This document shows positions 1-8,292 of a stretch of 32,472 bases of DNA, one piece after another; the stretch's first letter is position 1; each line of letters opens with the position of its first letter. Source of the stretch: Deltaproteobacteria bacterium (GTDB taxonomy: Bacteria; Desulfobacterota; GWC2-55-46); NCBI GenBank assembly GCA_016218095.1, contig JACREV010000048.1, forward strand, positions 1 through 32,472. The letters run 5' to 3'. Below the pieces are notes generated by a model that did not search any database, was not told the origin of the DNA, and saw only the letters and a program-made list of their open reading frames with translations. A program made the position numbers and the translations under genes.

Positions 1-1
1 C

Positions 2-2380
2 CCTGACGTCGTCTGGACGGCCTCGGAGGACGGCCAAGTCGTCTTCACGAGCGCCAATGTCACGGAGGTAATGGGCTATACCCCTGAGGAGATATACGCC
101 GACCCGCGGATATGGTTCTCCAGCGTCCACCCCGAAGACCTTGAAAGAGTCACAAGGGCCTATGAGTACCTCTTCTCCATGAGCAAGGTCTTCGACGAGG
201 TCTACAGGATGCGGAGGAAGGACGGTCAATGGATATGGGTCAACGACAGGGCCACTTCAGCATACGAGAAGGACCGGACGAGGTACGCCGACGGGGTCTT
301 CTCGGACATAACGGAGAAGAAGCTCGCCGAGGAGAGGATAGAGAGGCTCACTCGTCTTTACGCCGTATTGAGCAGGATAAACGAGGCGATAGTCCGCAAC
401 CGTGACATCGAGAAGCTCTACGATGAGGCGTGCAGGGTAGCGGTTGAGGAGGGCGGGTTCCTCTTTGCCTGGATAGGAGTCTCCGAAGGGGAGGGGCCTT
501 TAAGGCTCGTTGCCGCCCATGGGGGGTGCTCAGGCCATGACGAGTGTGTACGTATAGGCATTATGGATGAGGCGGCGGGCAGGGGGCCGACCGGGACCGC
601 CGTCCGCGAGGGCAGGCACGTGGTCTGCAACGACATCGGCAGCGACCCTGACATGGCCCAATGGATGGAGAGGGCGCTTGAGTGCGGGTTCAGGTCCTTG
701 GCCGCGATCCCTCTCTGGAGGGGAGGAAAACCCATGGGCGCGATGAGCTTCTTCTCCGGGGTCCAGGGCTCTTTCAACGAGGAAGACGTCCGTCTCCTCG
801 CCGCGCTCGCCGCCGACATCTCCTACGCCATGGAGTCGATCGAGTCCGAGAGGAAGGCGAAGAACGCGGACGAGGCAAGGAGTGAGCTTGCCCTCGAGTA
901 CGAGGAGCTCGCGAACAACCTGACCGTCGGCATCTTCAGGACGACCGAGAGCGCGGACGCCCGATTCCTCGAGGTCAACCGCGCGCTCGTGGAGATGCTC
1001 GAGGCCTCTTCAAGGGAGGAGCTCATGGAGACGGGCGTGGGCACTTTCTACTGGGACCCTGCAAGGAGGGGCGAGATAATCGGGAAGCTCGCCAGGGAAG
1101 GGGCCGTCAGGGGCGAGGAGGCGGAGTTCAAGACCCTGAAGGGCAGGAGGTTCTGGGGCTCGATTACGGCCGTAAGGAAGACGAAGGGCGGAGAGGCGTT
1201 CCTCGACGGCATCGTCGAGGACATAACCGAGAGGAAAAAACTCGAGGAGCAGTTCAGGCAGGCCCAGAAGATGGAGGCGGTGGGCCAGCTCGCCGGAGGG
1301 ATCGCCCATGACTTCAACAACATCCTTACCGCCCTCATCGGTTACGGGAACCTCCTGATAATGAAAAAAGGGAATGACGACCTTGTAAGGGGCTACGCCG
1401 ACCACATGCTTACCCTCTCCGAGAAGGCGGCATCCCTCACACAGGGGCTCCTCGCCTTCAGCAGGAAGCAGGTAATGAACCCCCAGCCCACGGATATGAA
1501 CGAGCTCGTCGGGCGCATCGAGAAGATATTGAAACGGCTCATCGGAGAGGACATAGAGCTTGTGGTCTCGCTCACAGCCGAGCCCCTTGTCGTGAGGGCC
1601 GACCCGCCGCAGATAGAGCACGTCCTCATGAACCTCGCCACAAACGCCAGGGACGCGATGCCCGGGGGCGGAAGGATCACGATCGCGATGGATTCCGCCG
1701 AGCTCGGGCGCGAGTTCGTCGATTCCCACGGCGCAGGGGCCCCCGGCGGGTACGCGGTGATCGCGTTCTCCGACACCGGCGCGGGCATGTCCGAGGACGT
1801 GGTCAAGAGGATATTCGAGCCTTTCTTCACCACAAAGGAGGTCGGCAAGGGCACCGGGCTCGGCCTCTCCATGGTCTACGGCATAGTGAAACAGCATAAC
1901 GGCCTCATAGACATCTCGAGCAAGCCCGGCGCGGGGACGACCTTCAGGCTATACTTCCCACTCGCCGATGAGGCCTTCCAGCGCGTCGAGCCGCAGAAGT
2001 TCCTCGTCCGCGGCGGCACCGAGACGGTGCTTCTCGCCGAGGACGAGGAGGACGTGAGGAACATCACGAAGACCATGCTCCAGGAGTTCGGGTACCGCGT
2101 CATCACGGCCGTCGACGGCGAGGACGCCATCGCCAGGTTCATGGAGAACAAGGACTCGATCGCCCTCCTCATCCTCGACATAGTCATGCCGAAAAAGGCC
2201 GGAAACGAGGTCTTCGAAATGATAAGGTCCGTAAGGCCGGATATAAAGGTGATCTTCACGAGCGGGTACTCCTCCGACATCGTGAGGTCCAAAGGTCTCG
2301 CCGGAGCGCGCGACTTCATCTCAAAGCCGGTCTCGCCGAGCGAGTTCCTTAAAAGAGTGAGGGAGGTAATCGAAAGATGA
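2..2380 (+). CDS. Hybrid sensor histidine kinase (PAS-GAF-PAS-HisKA-HATPase-REC), 5' truncated
   Basis: The reading frame is open from base 2 with no start codon in view, so the N-terminus lies upstream; residues before the first Met (base 71) continue a PAS domain. Visible order: PAS, GAF (about residues 95-260 counted from base 71), PAS (about 280-390), HisKA with phospho-acceptor His in GGIAHDFNN (codon 1307-1309), HATPase with the DTGAGMS and GKGTGLGLS boxes, and a C-terminal receiver with the LILDIVMP aspartate. No membrane segment is visible, so the seen part is cytoplasmic. It should autophosphorylate on His and pass phosphate to its own receiver. Its stop overlaps the next start by 4 bp (ATGA), so the HD-GYP regulator at 2377 is the obvious partner. 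The ligand is unknown. Confidence 0.93.
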   Translation, partial: PDVVWTASEDGQVVFTSANVTEVMGYTPEEIYADPRIWFSSVHPEDLERVTRAYEYLFSMSKVFDEVYRMRRKDGQWIWVNDRATSAYEKDRTRYADGVFSDITEKKLAEERIERLTRLYAVLSRINEAIVRNRDIEKLYDEACRVAVEEGGFLFAWIGVSEGEGPLRLVAAHGGCSGHDECVRIGIMDEAAGRGPTGTAVREGRHVVCNDIGSDPDMAQWMERALECGFRSLAAIPLWRGGKPMGAMSFFSGVQGSFNEEDVRLLAALAADISYAMESIESERKAKNADEARSELALEYEELANNLTVGIFRTTESADARFLEVNRALVEMLEASSREELMETGVGTFYWDPARRGEIIGKLAREGAVRGEEAEFKTLKGRRFWGSITAVRKTKGGEAFLDGIVEDITERKKLEEQFRQAQKMEAVGQLAGGIAHDFNNILTALIGYGNLLIMKKGNDDLVRGYADHMLTLSEKAASLTQGLLAFSRKQVMNPQPTDMNELVGRIEKILKRLIGEDIELVVSLTAEPLVVRADPPQIEHVLMNLATNARDAMPGGGRITIAMDSAELGREFVDSHGAGAPGGYAVIAFSDTGAGMSEDVVKRIFEPFFTTKEVGKGTGLGLSMVYGIVKQHNGLIDISSKPGAGTTFRLYFPLADEAFQRVEPQKFLVRGGTETVLLAEDEEDVRNITKTMLQEFGYRVITAVDGEDAIARFMENKDSIALLILDIVMPKKAGNEVFEMIRSVRPDIKVIFTSGYSSDIVRSKGLAGARDFISKPVSPSEFLKRVREVIER

Positions 2381-3450
2381 GCGAGCTTCAGGAGGGTACC
2401 GTTCTCGTAGTCGACGACAACGCCTTTGTCCTCGACAGCACCTCTCTCCTCCTTTCGGGATACGGTTTTTCCGTCTATCCGTTCACGGACCCCGCGGAGG
2501 CGGTAAAAAGGTTCTCTGAGAGAAGTTTCGACGCGGTCCTGACCGATGTCAAGATGCCGGGCATGTCCGGGATAGACCTCCTGGAAAAGATACACTCCGT
2601 GAACAAGGAGGTCCCGGTAATACTCATGACCGCCTACGCGGAGCTCGACATGGCGGTAAACGCCATAAAGCAGGGGGCGTTCGACTTCATAATAAAGCCG
2701 TATAAGCCCGAGTACCTCCTCCATTCCGTGAAAAAGGCCGTCAATTACAACAGGCTCCTCCATATAGAGAGGGACTACAAGTTGAAGCTCGAGGAGGACG
2801 TGAAAAAGAGGACGCACGAGCTCGCCCACGCACTCAACATGGTAAAATCGATGTCCCGGGAGATCGTCCACAGGATGACGGCCGTCGCCGAGTACAGGGA
2901 CACCGACACGGGCGCGCACATCAAGAGGATCGGGCTCTACTCGGGCGCTCTCGCCGAGGAGCTCGGGAAGGACGCGGAGTTCGTCGAGAACATCACCTTC
3001 GCAAGCCCCATGCACGACATAGGCAAGATCGGCATCCCGGACAGCATACTCCTTAAGCCAGGCAAGCTCACCTCCGAGGAGTTCGAGGTGATGAAGACCC
3101 ACACGACGATAGGCAACAAGATGCTCATCGACTCCCCGCACGAGAACATACAGCTCGCGGCCTCCATCGCCATAAATCACCACGAGAGGTGGGACGGGAC
3201 AGGATACCCAAGGGGCCTCAAGGGCGCCGAAACTCCCCTTGAAGGCAGGATAGTCATGCTCGTCGACCAGTACGACGCCTTAAGGAGCAAGCGCCCATAT
3301 AAGCCCTCCCTTACGCACAAGGAGGTCATGGGTATAATGCTCGATGGCGACGGCAGGACAAGCCCCTCGCATTTCGACCCGGAGATCATGGAAGCGTTCA
3401 GGAAGACAGCCCTGGACTTTAACGACATCTATGAGGGGCACCTGGACTAA
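2377..3450 (+). CDS. Response regulator with HD-GYP cyclic-di-GMP phosphodiesterase domain (RpfG-like)
   Basis: 357 aa. Receiver domain at residues 8-120 with phospho-acceptor Asp57 (LTDVKMPG), a helical linker at about 125-160, then an HD-GYP domain with the HD pair at 213-214 (MHDIGKIG) and the GYP signature at 276-278 (GTGYPRG). The metal-binding and GYP residues look intact, so hydrolysis of cyclic di-GMP is expected, gated by receiver phosphorylation. Both domains are recognised by motif; activity is inferred from the family. The start overlaps the stop of the hybrid kinase by 4 bp, indicating translational coupling and a phosphorelay. Targets downstream of cyclic di-GMP cannot be told from here. 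Confidence 0.95.
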   Translation: MSELQEGTVLVVDDNAFVLDSTSLLLSGYGFSVYPFTDPAEAVKRFSERSFDAVLTDVKMPGMSGIDLLEKIHSVNKEVPVILMTAYAELDMAVNAIKQGAFDFIIKPYKPEYLLHSVKKAVNYNRLLHIERDYKLKLEEDVKKRTHELAHALNMVKSMSREIVHRMTAVAEYRDTDTGAHIKRIGLYSGALAEELGKDAEFVENITFASPMHDIGKIGIPDSILLKPGKLTSEEFEVMKTHTTIGNKMLIDSPHENIQLAASIAINHHERWDGTGYPRGLKGAETPLEGRIVMLVDQYDALRSKRPYKPSLTHKEVMGIMLDGDGRTSPSHFDPEIMEAFRKTALDFNDIYEGHLD

Positions 3451-3505
3451 ATGCAGTAAATACGCGGTGTTTACAGCCTGTCTAATCATGTTTTAATCTG
3501 CGTGT

Positions 3506-3600
3506 GGTAGGATGTCCGGGAGGGCCTGAGCGGGAGGGTCTTAAGGACGATGCGCGGCTTGGCCCCGACGTTGGGGCTCGCTAAGAAGCGAGGCAGGCTG
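3506..3600 (+). other. Structured leader upstream of the cytochrome b gene
   Basis: The 194 bp between the HD-GYP gene and the cytochrome gene hold tandem hairpins: GCCCC 3562-3566 pairs with GGGGC 3573-3577, and CTCGC 3577-3581 pairs with GCGAG 3588-3592. A possible GTCC/GGAC pairing closes an upstream segment around 3514-3548. It matches no riboswitch consensus I could recall (cyclic di-GMP, NiCo and guanidine classes considered). It could be a terminator-like or regulatory leader; there is no T-tract. Confidence 0.3.
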
Positions 3601-3644
3601 ACAGGCTTTTACGCTCAGCATAAAGGCGGCATGAAAGGACCTCG

Positions 3645-4316
3645 ATGACAGGAAGAGAAGAAAAAGAGCGCATCATGCTGGACGCATGGGACTGGCAGAC
3701 CCGCGCCCTGCACTGGATAAACGCTCTGCTCGTCATAACGCTCGCCCTTTTAATGCTCGGCAAGGAAGGGATGGAACTGCTCGGGGTGGAAAGGGCGCTC
3801 CGAAGACCCCTTAATTTCGCGCACGCCTACGCCGGATACGCATTCATCGTTACCTTTTCTCTCCGGGTCGTCTGGGCCTTTGTGGGGAACGCTTACGCGA
3901 GGTGGGCGGACTTTATCCCGTCAAGCAGAGAGCAGAGGGAGGGCGTGGTCAAGGACATAAAGTGGTACTTGAGCGGCTTCAAATCGAGCCCGGCGCGCGC
4001 CGTCGGCCACGACCCGCTCGCTTCACTCTTCTACATAGTCCTTTTCGTCGTGCTCGCGAGCCAGGCGACGACCGGGCTCATACTCTCAGGGGCCGAGCTC
4101 AAGATGGGGCCTCTCTCCGGACTTTTCACCGGCATGAGCGAGGAGGCTATAAAGGGTATCGCGGAGGCGCTCGAAGCGGTCCACGAGATAGGCTTCCTCT
4201 ACATCCTCTTTTTCATCTTCGCGCATATCATCGGCCTCGTGGTCCATGAGATATCGGAGAAGACCGGGCTTTTCTCATCGATGATACACGGAAAGAAGTA
4301 CTTTCCGAAGGAATGA
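3645..4316 (+). CDS. Cytochrome b561-type membrane protein (Ni/Fe-hydrogenase cytochrome b-like)
   Basis: 223 aa with four or five predicted membrane helices. The start WDWQTRALHW, the helix-2 FAHAYAGY and the C-terminal helix with AVHE, FAHII and VVHE place histidines as in the di-haem cytochrome b561/hydrogenase cytochrome b family, which passes electrons between quinone and a soluble or periplasmic partner. No hydrogenase or cytochrome c partner is adjacent, so the donor is unknown. The ATG at 3645 follows AAAGGA (3634-3639); ATG 3675, which begins directly before LDAWDW, is an alternative. It lies upstream of a two-component pair, but the 27-bp gap does not prove cotranscription. Confidence 0.85.
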   Translation: MTGREEKERIMLDAWDWQTRALHWINALLVITLALLMLGKEGMELLGVERALRRPLNFAHAYAGYAFIVTFSLRVVWAFVGNAYARWADFIPSSREQREGVVKDIKWYLSGFKSSPARAVGHDPLASLFYIVLFVVLASQATTGLILSGAELKMGPLSGLFTGMSEEAIKGIAEALEAVHEIGFLYILFFIFAHIIGLVVHEISEKTGLFSSMIHGKKYFPKE

Positions 4317-4343
4317 CCTTAACCCAAAGGAGGAGTGTGAAAA

Positions 4344-5015
4344 TTGCGGATACTTCTGGTTGAGGACGAAAAAGACCTCGCTATGATCGTAAAGCAGGGG
4401 CTCGAGGAGGAAGGCTACGTCGTCGACGTGGCCCACGACGGCGAAGAAGGGCTCTACATGGCCGAGAACTACCCGGTCGACGCGGTGATCCTCGATATAA
4501 TGCTCCCCCTCATGGACGGCCTTGCGGTCCTCTCCAACATGAGGAAGAAGGGGATAGCGACACCCGTCATACTCCTTACCGCCAGGGACGCGCTCCTCGA
4601 CAAGATAAAGGGGCTCGACACCGGCGCGGACGACTACCTTACAAAGCCCTTCGTATTCGAGGAGCTGCTGGCGAGGGTCCGCTCGTTACTCCGGCGGAAG
4701 GCCACCGTCAAGGAGGCGGTCATAAGGATAGCGGACCTCGAGATAAACACCGCGAGCCACGAGGTGAAAAGAGGGGGCAAATCCATCGCGCTCTCCGCCA
4801 AGGAGTACGCGCTCCTTGAGTACCTCGCCTACAAGAAGAACACGGTCGTCTCCCGGACGGACATCGTCGAGCACATCTATCACGAGGACACGGACATGGA
4901 CTCCAACGTCGTCGACGTCTACATAAATTATCTTCGGAACAAGATAGACAAGGAGTCCAAGGTGAAGCTCATCCAGACGGTACGCGGGGCTGGATACATG
5001 CTGAAGGAAGAGTAA
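4344..5015 (+). CDS. OmpR/PhoB-family DNA-binding response regulator
   Basis: 223 aa: receiver with acidic pair Glu7-Asp8 and phospho-acceptor Asp51 (LDIMLP), the switch Thr in LLTARD and Lys in TKPF, then a C-terminal winged-helix domain ending RGAGYMLKE as in OmpR/PhoB regulators. The start is TTG at 4344, fixed by MRILLVEDE being the family N-terminus and by a strong AGGAGG at 4328-4333; the GTG at 4336 is in another frame. The sensor kinase follows after 9 bp, so they form a two-gene operon. The signal and regulon are not identifiable; cytochrome b lies directly upstream. Confidence 0.95.
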   Translation: MRILLVEDEKDLAMIVKQGLEEEGYVVDVAHDGEEGLYMAENYPVDAVILDIMLPLMDGLAVLSNMRKKGIATPVILLTARDALLDKIKGLDTGADDYLTKPFVFEELLARVRSLLRRKATVKEAVIRIADLEINTASHEVKRGGKSIALSAKEYALLEYLAYKKNTVVSRTDIVEHIYHEDTDMDSNVVDVYINYLRNKIDKESKVKLIQTVRGAGYMLKEE

Positions 5016-5024
5016 GGGGCGGCG

Positions 5025-6437
5025 ATGTTCAACTCGATAAAACTCAGGATTGTCATCTGGTTCCTCGTCGTCTTCTCGATCTTCTTCGCCGGGATAGAGC
5101 TCTTCCTCTACTACAAGCTCGAGGAGGTCACCATACACCTCGCTGACGAGCACCTCCAGTCCGAGGTCGACACGCTCGCGAACCTCATGGCCATAGAAGA
5201 GGCCCAAGGACAGCTCGAGAGCGAGTTGCAGGAGCTCGCCGCGGCCGTCACGGGCGTATATTCCGAGAAGCTCTCCGGCCACTATTACCAGATAGTCTCC
5301 GAGGACGGCAAGGTGCTCGTGCGCTCCCCGTCGCTCGCGCTCGCAGATGAGTCCCTCCCGGTCTATGTCGGGTCTGAGGAAGGCGAGTTCAGGACGATAC
5401 CCGGCCCCGGCAACGAGCTCATGAGGCTCACGAGCCAGTCGTTCCAGTTCTCGGTCGGAAAGCTCACCTTCCAGGCCGCCGACTCGCTCGAGGATACCCA
5501 GGAGCTCTTGAGCTCGTTCAGGAACGTCGTCCTCGCCATATTCCCCGTCGTTTTCGTGATATGCGGCATAGGGGTATTCCTTATGACGGGGTGGGCCTTG
5601 AAGCCCATCCGGGCCTTCACCGGCAAGATCGGCCAGATAACCGAAGAGAACCTCGCGGAGAGGGTCGAGGAGAGGGGGGTCGTAATGGAGCTGAAGCCGC
5701 TCGCGTCCTCCTTCAACACGATGCTCGGGCGTCTCGAGGAGTCGTTCTCGCGCCAGAAGCAGTTCCTATCCGACGCCTCGCACGAGCTCCGGACGCCTAC
5801 CTCCATAATAAAGAGCTTCTGCGACGTGACGCTCGGGCGAGAGCGCGCTCCGAGCGACTACAAGGAGGCGATAAAGAAGATCGGCGACACCGTCAACCGC
5901 ATGTGCGACATCATAAACAGGATACTCGTCATCTCCAGGCTCGACAACAAGACCATCCAGTTCAAGCCCGTGAGGATGGACCTCATGGACCTCATGAAGG
6001 ACGTATTGAAGCTCATCGAGATCTCGGCCGCCAGCAAGGGGATAGGGATAAAGCTCGAAGGGAAGAACGTGAGCGTCAGGGGCGACAGGGAAGGTTTGAC
6101 CGAGGTCTTCACGAACATCGTCGAGAACGCGATAAAGTACAACAAGCCGCAGGGCAGGGTCGAGATAGCCGTAAATGAATCGAACGGCGGAGTGCTCGTC
6201 ACTGTCACGGATACCGGCATAGGCATCCCCGAGGGCGAACAGGAGAAGATATTCGACAGGTTCTACAGGGTCGACGCGAGCCGTGGCGTGACCGTGGGGA
6301 GCGGGCTCGGTCTCTCGATAGTAAAGACCATCGTAGAGGCCCATGGAGGAAAGATAGAAGTGCAGAGCCGGCTCGGGAGCGGCACTACTTTTAACGTATA
6401 CCTCCCCAAGGACCTCGATCTGAAGAACAACGTTTAA
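5025..6437 (+). CDS. Membrane sensor histidine kinase, partner of the OmpR-type regulator
   Basis: 470 aa. Membrane helices at about residues 10-30 and 167-190 flank a periplasmic sensor region of about 135 residues; a HAMP segment follows (ALKPI, about 191-245), then HisKA with His253 (SDASHELRTP) and an HATPase domain with N, G1 (DTGIGIP) and G2 (GSGLGLS) boxes. ATG 5025 follows AAGGGG at 5014-5019. It autophosphorylates and transfers to the regulator encoded just upstream. Architecture resembles the CusS/heavy-metal sensor group, but the sensor domain shows no clear metal motif, so the ligand is left open. Confidence 0.95.
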   Translation: MFNSIKLRIVIWFLVVFSIFFAGIELFLYYKLEEVTIHLADEHLQSEVDTLANLMAIEEAQGQLESELQELAAAVTGVYSEKLSGHYYQIVSEDGKVLVRSPSLALADESLPVYVGSEEGEFRTIPGPGNELMRLTSQSFQFSVGKLTFQAADSLEDTQELLSSFRNVVLAIFPVVFVICGIGVFLMTGWALKPIRAFTGKIGQITEENLAERVEERGVVMELKPLASSFNTMLGRLEESFSRQKQFLSDASHELRTPTSIIKSFCDVTLGRERAPSDYKEAIKKIGDTVNRMCDIINRILVISRLDNKTIQFKPVRMDLMDLMKDVLKLIEISAASKGIGIKLEGKNVSVRGDREGLTEVFTNIVENAIKYNKPQGRVEIAVNESNGGVLVTVTDTGIGIPEGEQEKIFDRFYRVDASRGVTVGSGLGLSIVKTIVEAHGGKIEVQSRLGSGTTFNVYLPKDLDLKNNV

Positions 6438-6731
6438 GGCCTGAAAAGTTTTCATACATCTATCGCTAGCCCGCTTAGGAAACGTCCGTGCCTTCGAAAG
6501 GTCCGAAGCGGGGCGTTACCTGGCGGGCTCTCGTGTCTTTAATCTAAAATCGCAGATAATCCAGCTGGTTACCTCTTTAAAAGGCATTCCAGCCCCGGCG
6601 AGGCTGAGCCGCTAAATCCCCGAGTCACACGCCATCTCCTTTACAACCCCTTGAATTTACCCCTCTTTTTGCTCTAATCTCTTTTTAATCGGCCCTCCCT
6701 TATAATCTATGCTGTGTAAAAGGGGTTTTGT
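6438..6731 (+). other. Gene-free interval with a long imperfect hairpin and a -10-like box
   Basis: Bases 6468-6529 fold into a long imperfect stem: AGCCCGC (6468-6474) pairs with GCGGGCT (6523-6529), continuing inward through AGG/CCT and AACG/CGTT, around an inner CCTT-CGA-AAGG hairpin. No T-tract follows, so it may be a factor-dependent end or an extragenic palindrome for the preceding operon. A TATAAT at 6701-6706 with no convincing -35 lies 25 bp before the next start. No gene is seen. Confidence 0.45.
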
Positions 6732-7088
6732 ATGCATATCATCTTCGACCTTATGGGCACGGTACTCGGCGCTCTCGATATGACCTTAAGGCCGGGCATA
6801 AAAGAGACGATAAGTAGTTTAAGGGCATCAGGCATTGAGGTAAGCTTCTGGACGAGCGGCCCCGTCGATTACTACAAAGATGTCTTGAGGCGGACGGGGA
6901 TAGACGGCGAGATATACAGGAAGGGCGCCATACCGTTCAAGCCCGACGTCTGCGTCGATGACGCGCCTGAGGGCTGGATGCCGGGCAGGGTCTACAGGGT
7001 GAGCATGCATGCCTCTGACACGATGCCCGCGGAACCGATACTCGTAGCAGAGCTGATATCTTCCGGAAGCAATTTCTACTGGGATTGA
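6732..7088 (+). CDS. HAD-superfamily-like small protein lacking the second motif-I aspartate
   Basis: 118 aa. Motif I reads IIFDLMGT: the nucleophile Asp6 is present but the residue two later, normally the general acid Asp in phosphatases, is Met8. Motif II is plausible at SFWTSG, a Lys in the middle region, and motif IV at CVDDAPEG. The protein is short, without a clear cap domain. A D-x-[not D]-G-T loop resembles haloacid dehalogenase-type members rather than phosphatases, so phosphatase activity is doubtful. ATG 6732 follows AAGGGG. Function and substrate are not assigned. Confidence 0.75.
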   Translation: MHIIFDLMGTVLGALDMTLRPGIKETISSLRASGIEVSFWTSGPVDYYKDVLRRTGIDGEIYRKGAIPFKPDVCVDDAPEGWMPGRVYRVSMHASDTMPAEPILVAELISSGSNFYWD

Positions 7089-7119
7089 ACGCTTCTCCAC
7101 CCCTGAAAGGAGGCGTATC

Positions 7120-7398
7120 ATGGAACCGAAAAACAGGATAGTCATAGACCTGGTCGCCGGCGGCCCTGAAGACGGCAAAAAGCCCGGGAAGGAATGCGAC
7201 TGCGACTGCCAGGTCTGCAAGTGCGGCAAGAAGAACGGAAAGGGCTACTCCGCCCCTCTCCCCGAGCTCCGGCTCATAAGCTACGAGGAGGAGGCGAAGG
7301 GGCTCTTCTCGATAGTCCGCGGGATGGACGAGAGGATACTCTCCCTGCAGAGGTCGAGGAGATGGCCGGGGAGCGGGAGGGGTTTCAAAAAGCACTAA
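7120..7398 (+). CDS. Small hypothetical protein with a cysteine cluster
   Basis: 92 aa, unrecognised. The coding call rests on a strong ribosome site (GAAAGGAGG at 7105-7113, six bases before ATG) and position 31 bp after the HAD-like gene in the same direction. The sequence has a dense CDCDCQVCKCGKK cluster at about residues 27-39, able to bind zinc or another metal, then a basic C-terminus. No membrane segment or signal peptide. It converges on the nuclease-like gene at 7416. Likely cotranscribed with the HAD-like gene. Confidence 0.6.
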   Translation: MEPKNRIVIDLVAGGPEDGKKPGKECDCDCQVCKCGKKNGKGYSAPLPELRLISYEEEAKGLFSIVRGMDERILSLQRSRRWPGSGRGFKKH

Positions 7399-7415
7399 GG
7401 GCCTTGAGAGAGTCT

Positions 7416-8189
7416 CTACCAGAACCCGTCCCGTTCAAGTAAGCGCCGGACGCAAAGAGCGATATTTGCCGCGATGTCCCTGCCGCTGTTAGTTATAAAG
7501 ACCTTGTCTTCCACGGAGAAGGTCTCGGATTCGACCCTTTTCACATCCCTGCCTTCGACGAGGGATTCAAATATCGGGACTATCTTGTCCTTCATCCTGA
7601 GCATCGTGTCCTCGAGGAATATCGCGCCATAAGGTTTCAGCGCCTCGGCCCGCTTAAGAAATGCCGCGACCTCCGCCTCTTCGACGTTCTTCGGGGGAGA
7701 CGACTTCGCCTCCACATAGACGAGCCTGCCTTCAACTGACGCCACGCAGTCGTAGTCGCCCCCTGCCTCGGCCCCTTTAAGACAGAGCCCCCATAGCGCG
7801 GGGGACGAGAGCTCCCGTTCGAATATCTTCGCCACAAGCCACTCCAGGGTATCGCCGAAACTGAAGACCTCTTTTGCCTTCAGCCTGTAAAGGCCTGGAC
7901 CGTTCTCCTCGATGATCTTTAACCCGAGGAGGGACTCGATATATTCGTTTGCCAGCGCCATCCCCGTATACCTTGTCAGGTCGGGAAGAGAGAACGACTC
8001 CTTATTTTTTATCACGTCGCGTATGAATATCCTGAACGAGTACCTCCGGAGCATCAGGTAGAGCGCGTCTTCGGCCTCCCCGGAGACCGAAGGAGGGAAA
8101 AAGAGGTACTGCGTGGGGTTCTTGATCTGTATCTCGAACCCCCTTCTCTTGAGCATCTCCTCGACCGGGTGGCAGGGAATAACAGTCAT
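7416..8189 (-). CDS. Putative winged-helix plus PD-(D/E)XK nuclease-like protein
   Basis: 257 aa. Residues 66-105 look like a small winged-helix domain (SLPDLTRYTGM and LKIIEENGPGLYRL). Residues 112-165 carry a PD-(D/E)XK core: Glu in KIFERE, Asp145/Asp147 in GGDYD, then YVEAK giving Glu160 and Lys162 on the next strand. This arrangement is typical of archaeal-type and restriction-like nucleases, but the family is not one I can name. The ATG at 8189 is chosen because GGAGG lies seven bases before it; the in-frame TTG at 8195 is too close to that site. Neighbours give no clear role. DNA cleavage is inferred from the motif only. Confidence 0.75.
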   Translation of the reverse strand: MTVIPCHPVEEMLKRRGFEIQIKNPTQYLFFPPSVSGEAEDALYLMLRRYSFRIFIRDVIKNKESFSLPDLTRYTGMALANEYIESLLGLKIIEENGPGLYRLKAKEVFSFGDTLEWLVAKIFERELSSPALWGLCLKGAEAGGDYDCVASVEGRLVYVEAKSSPPKNVEEAEVAAFLKRAEALKPYGAIFLEDTMLRMKDKIVPIFESLVEGRDVKRVESETFSVEDKVFITNSGRDIAANIALCVRRLLERDGFW

Positions 8190-8256
8190 ATGCAAGCCTC
8201 CGGTCTATATTCTACCATAAGGCTAGAAAGAACCCTCCCGGATGGATCGAAAAAAG

Positions 8257-8284
8257 TGGACTCAAGCCGAATTATTGGTATAAT
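8257..8284 (+). promoter_or_regulatory. Promoter for the aldo/keto reductase, probably leaderless
   Basis: TGGACT (8257-8262), 16 bp, TATAAT (8279-8284). A start site about seven bases downstream of the -10 falls at about 8291, next to the ATG at 8293, and no ribosome site is present. Confidence 0.55.
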
Positions 8285-8292
8285 CTCCCGAT

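Noticed and set aside
1010..1897. Long antisense frames in the hybrid kinases and HD-GYP genes.
   Set aside because: High GC with strong codon bias opens antisense frames; the sequences are rich in Arg, Pro and His and lack any domain.
3562..3592. Possible guanidine-II (mini-ykkC) riboswitch from tandem hairpins with a GACG loop.
   Set aside because: Only one loop has ACG; the second loop is TAAGAA.
7194..7442. Overlapping plus-strand frame inside the Cys-rich gene.
   Set aside because: No ribosome site and low-complexity Arg-rich sequence; a shadow of the frame starting at 7120.
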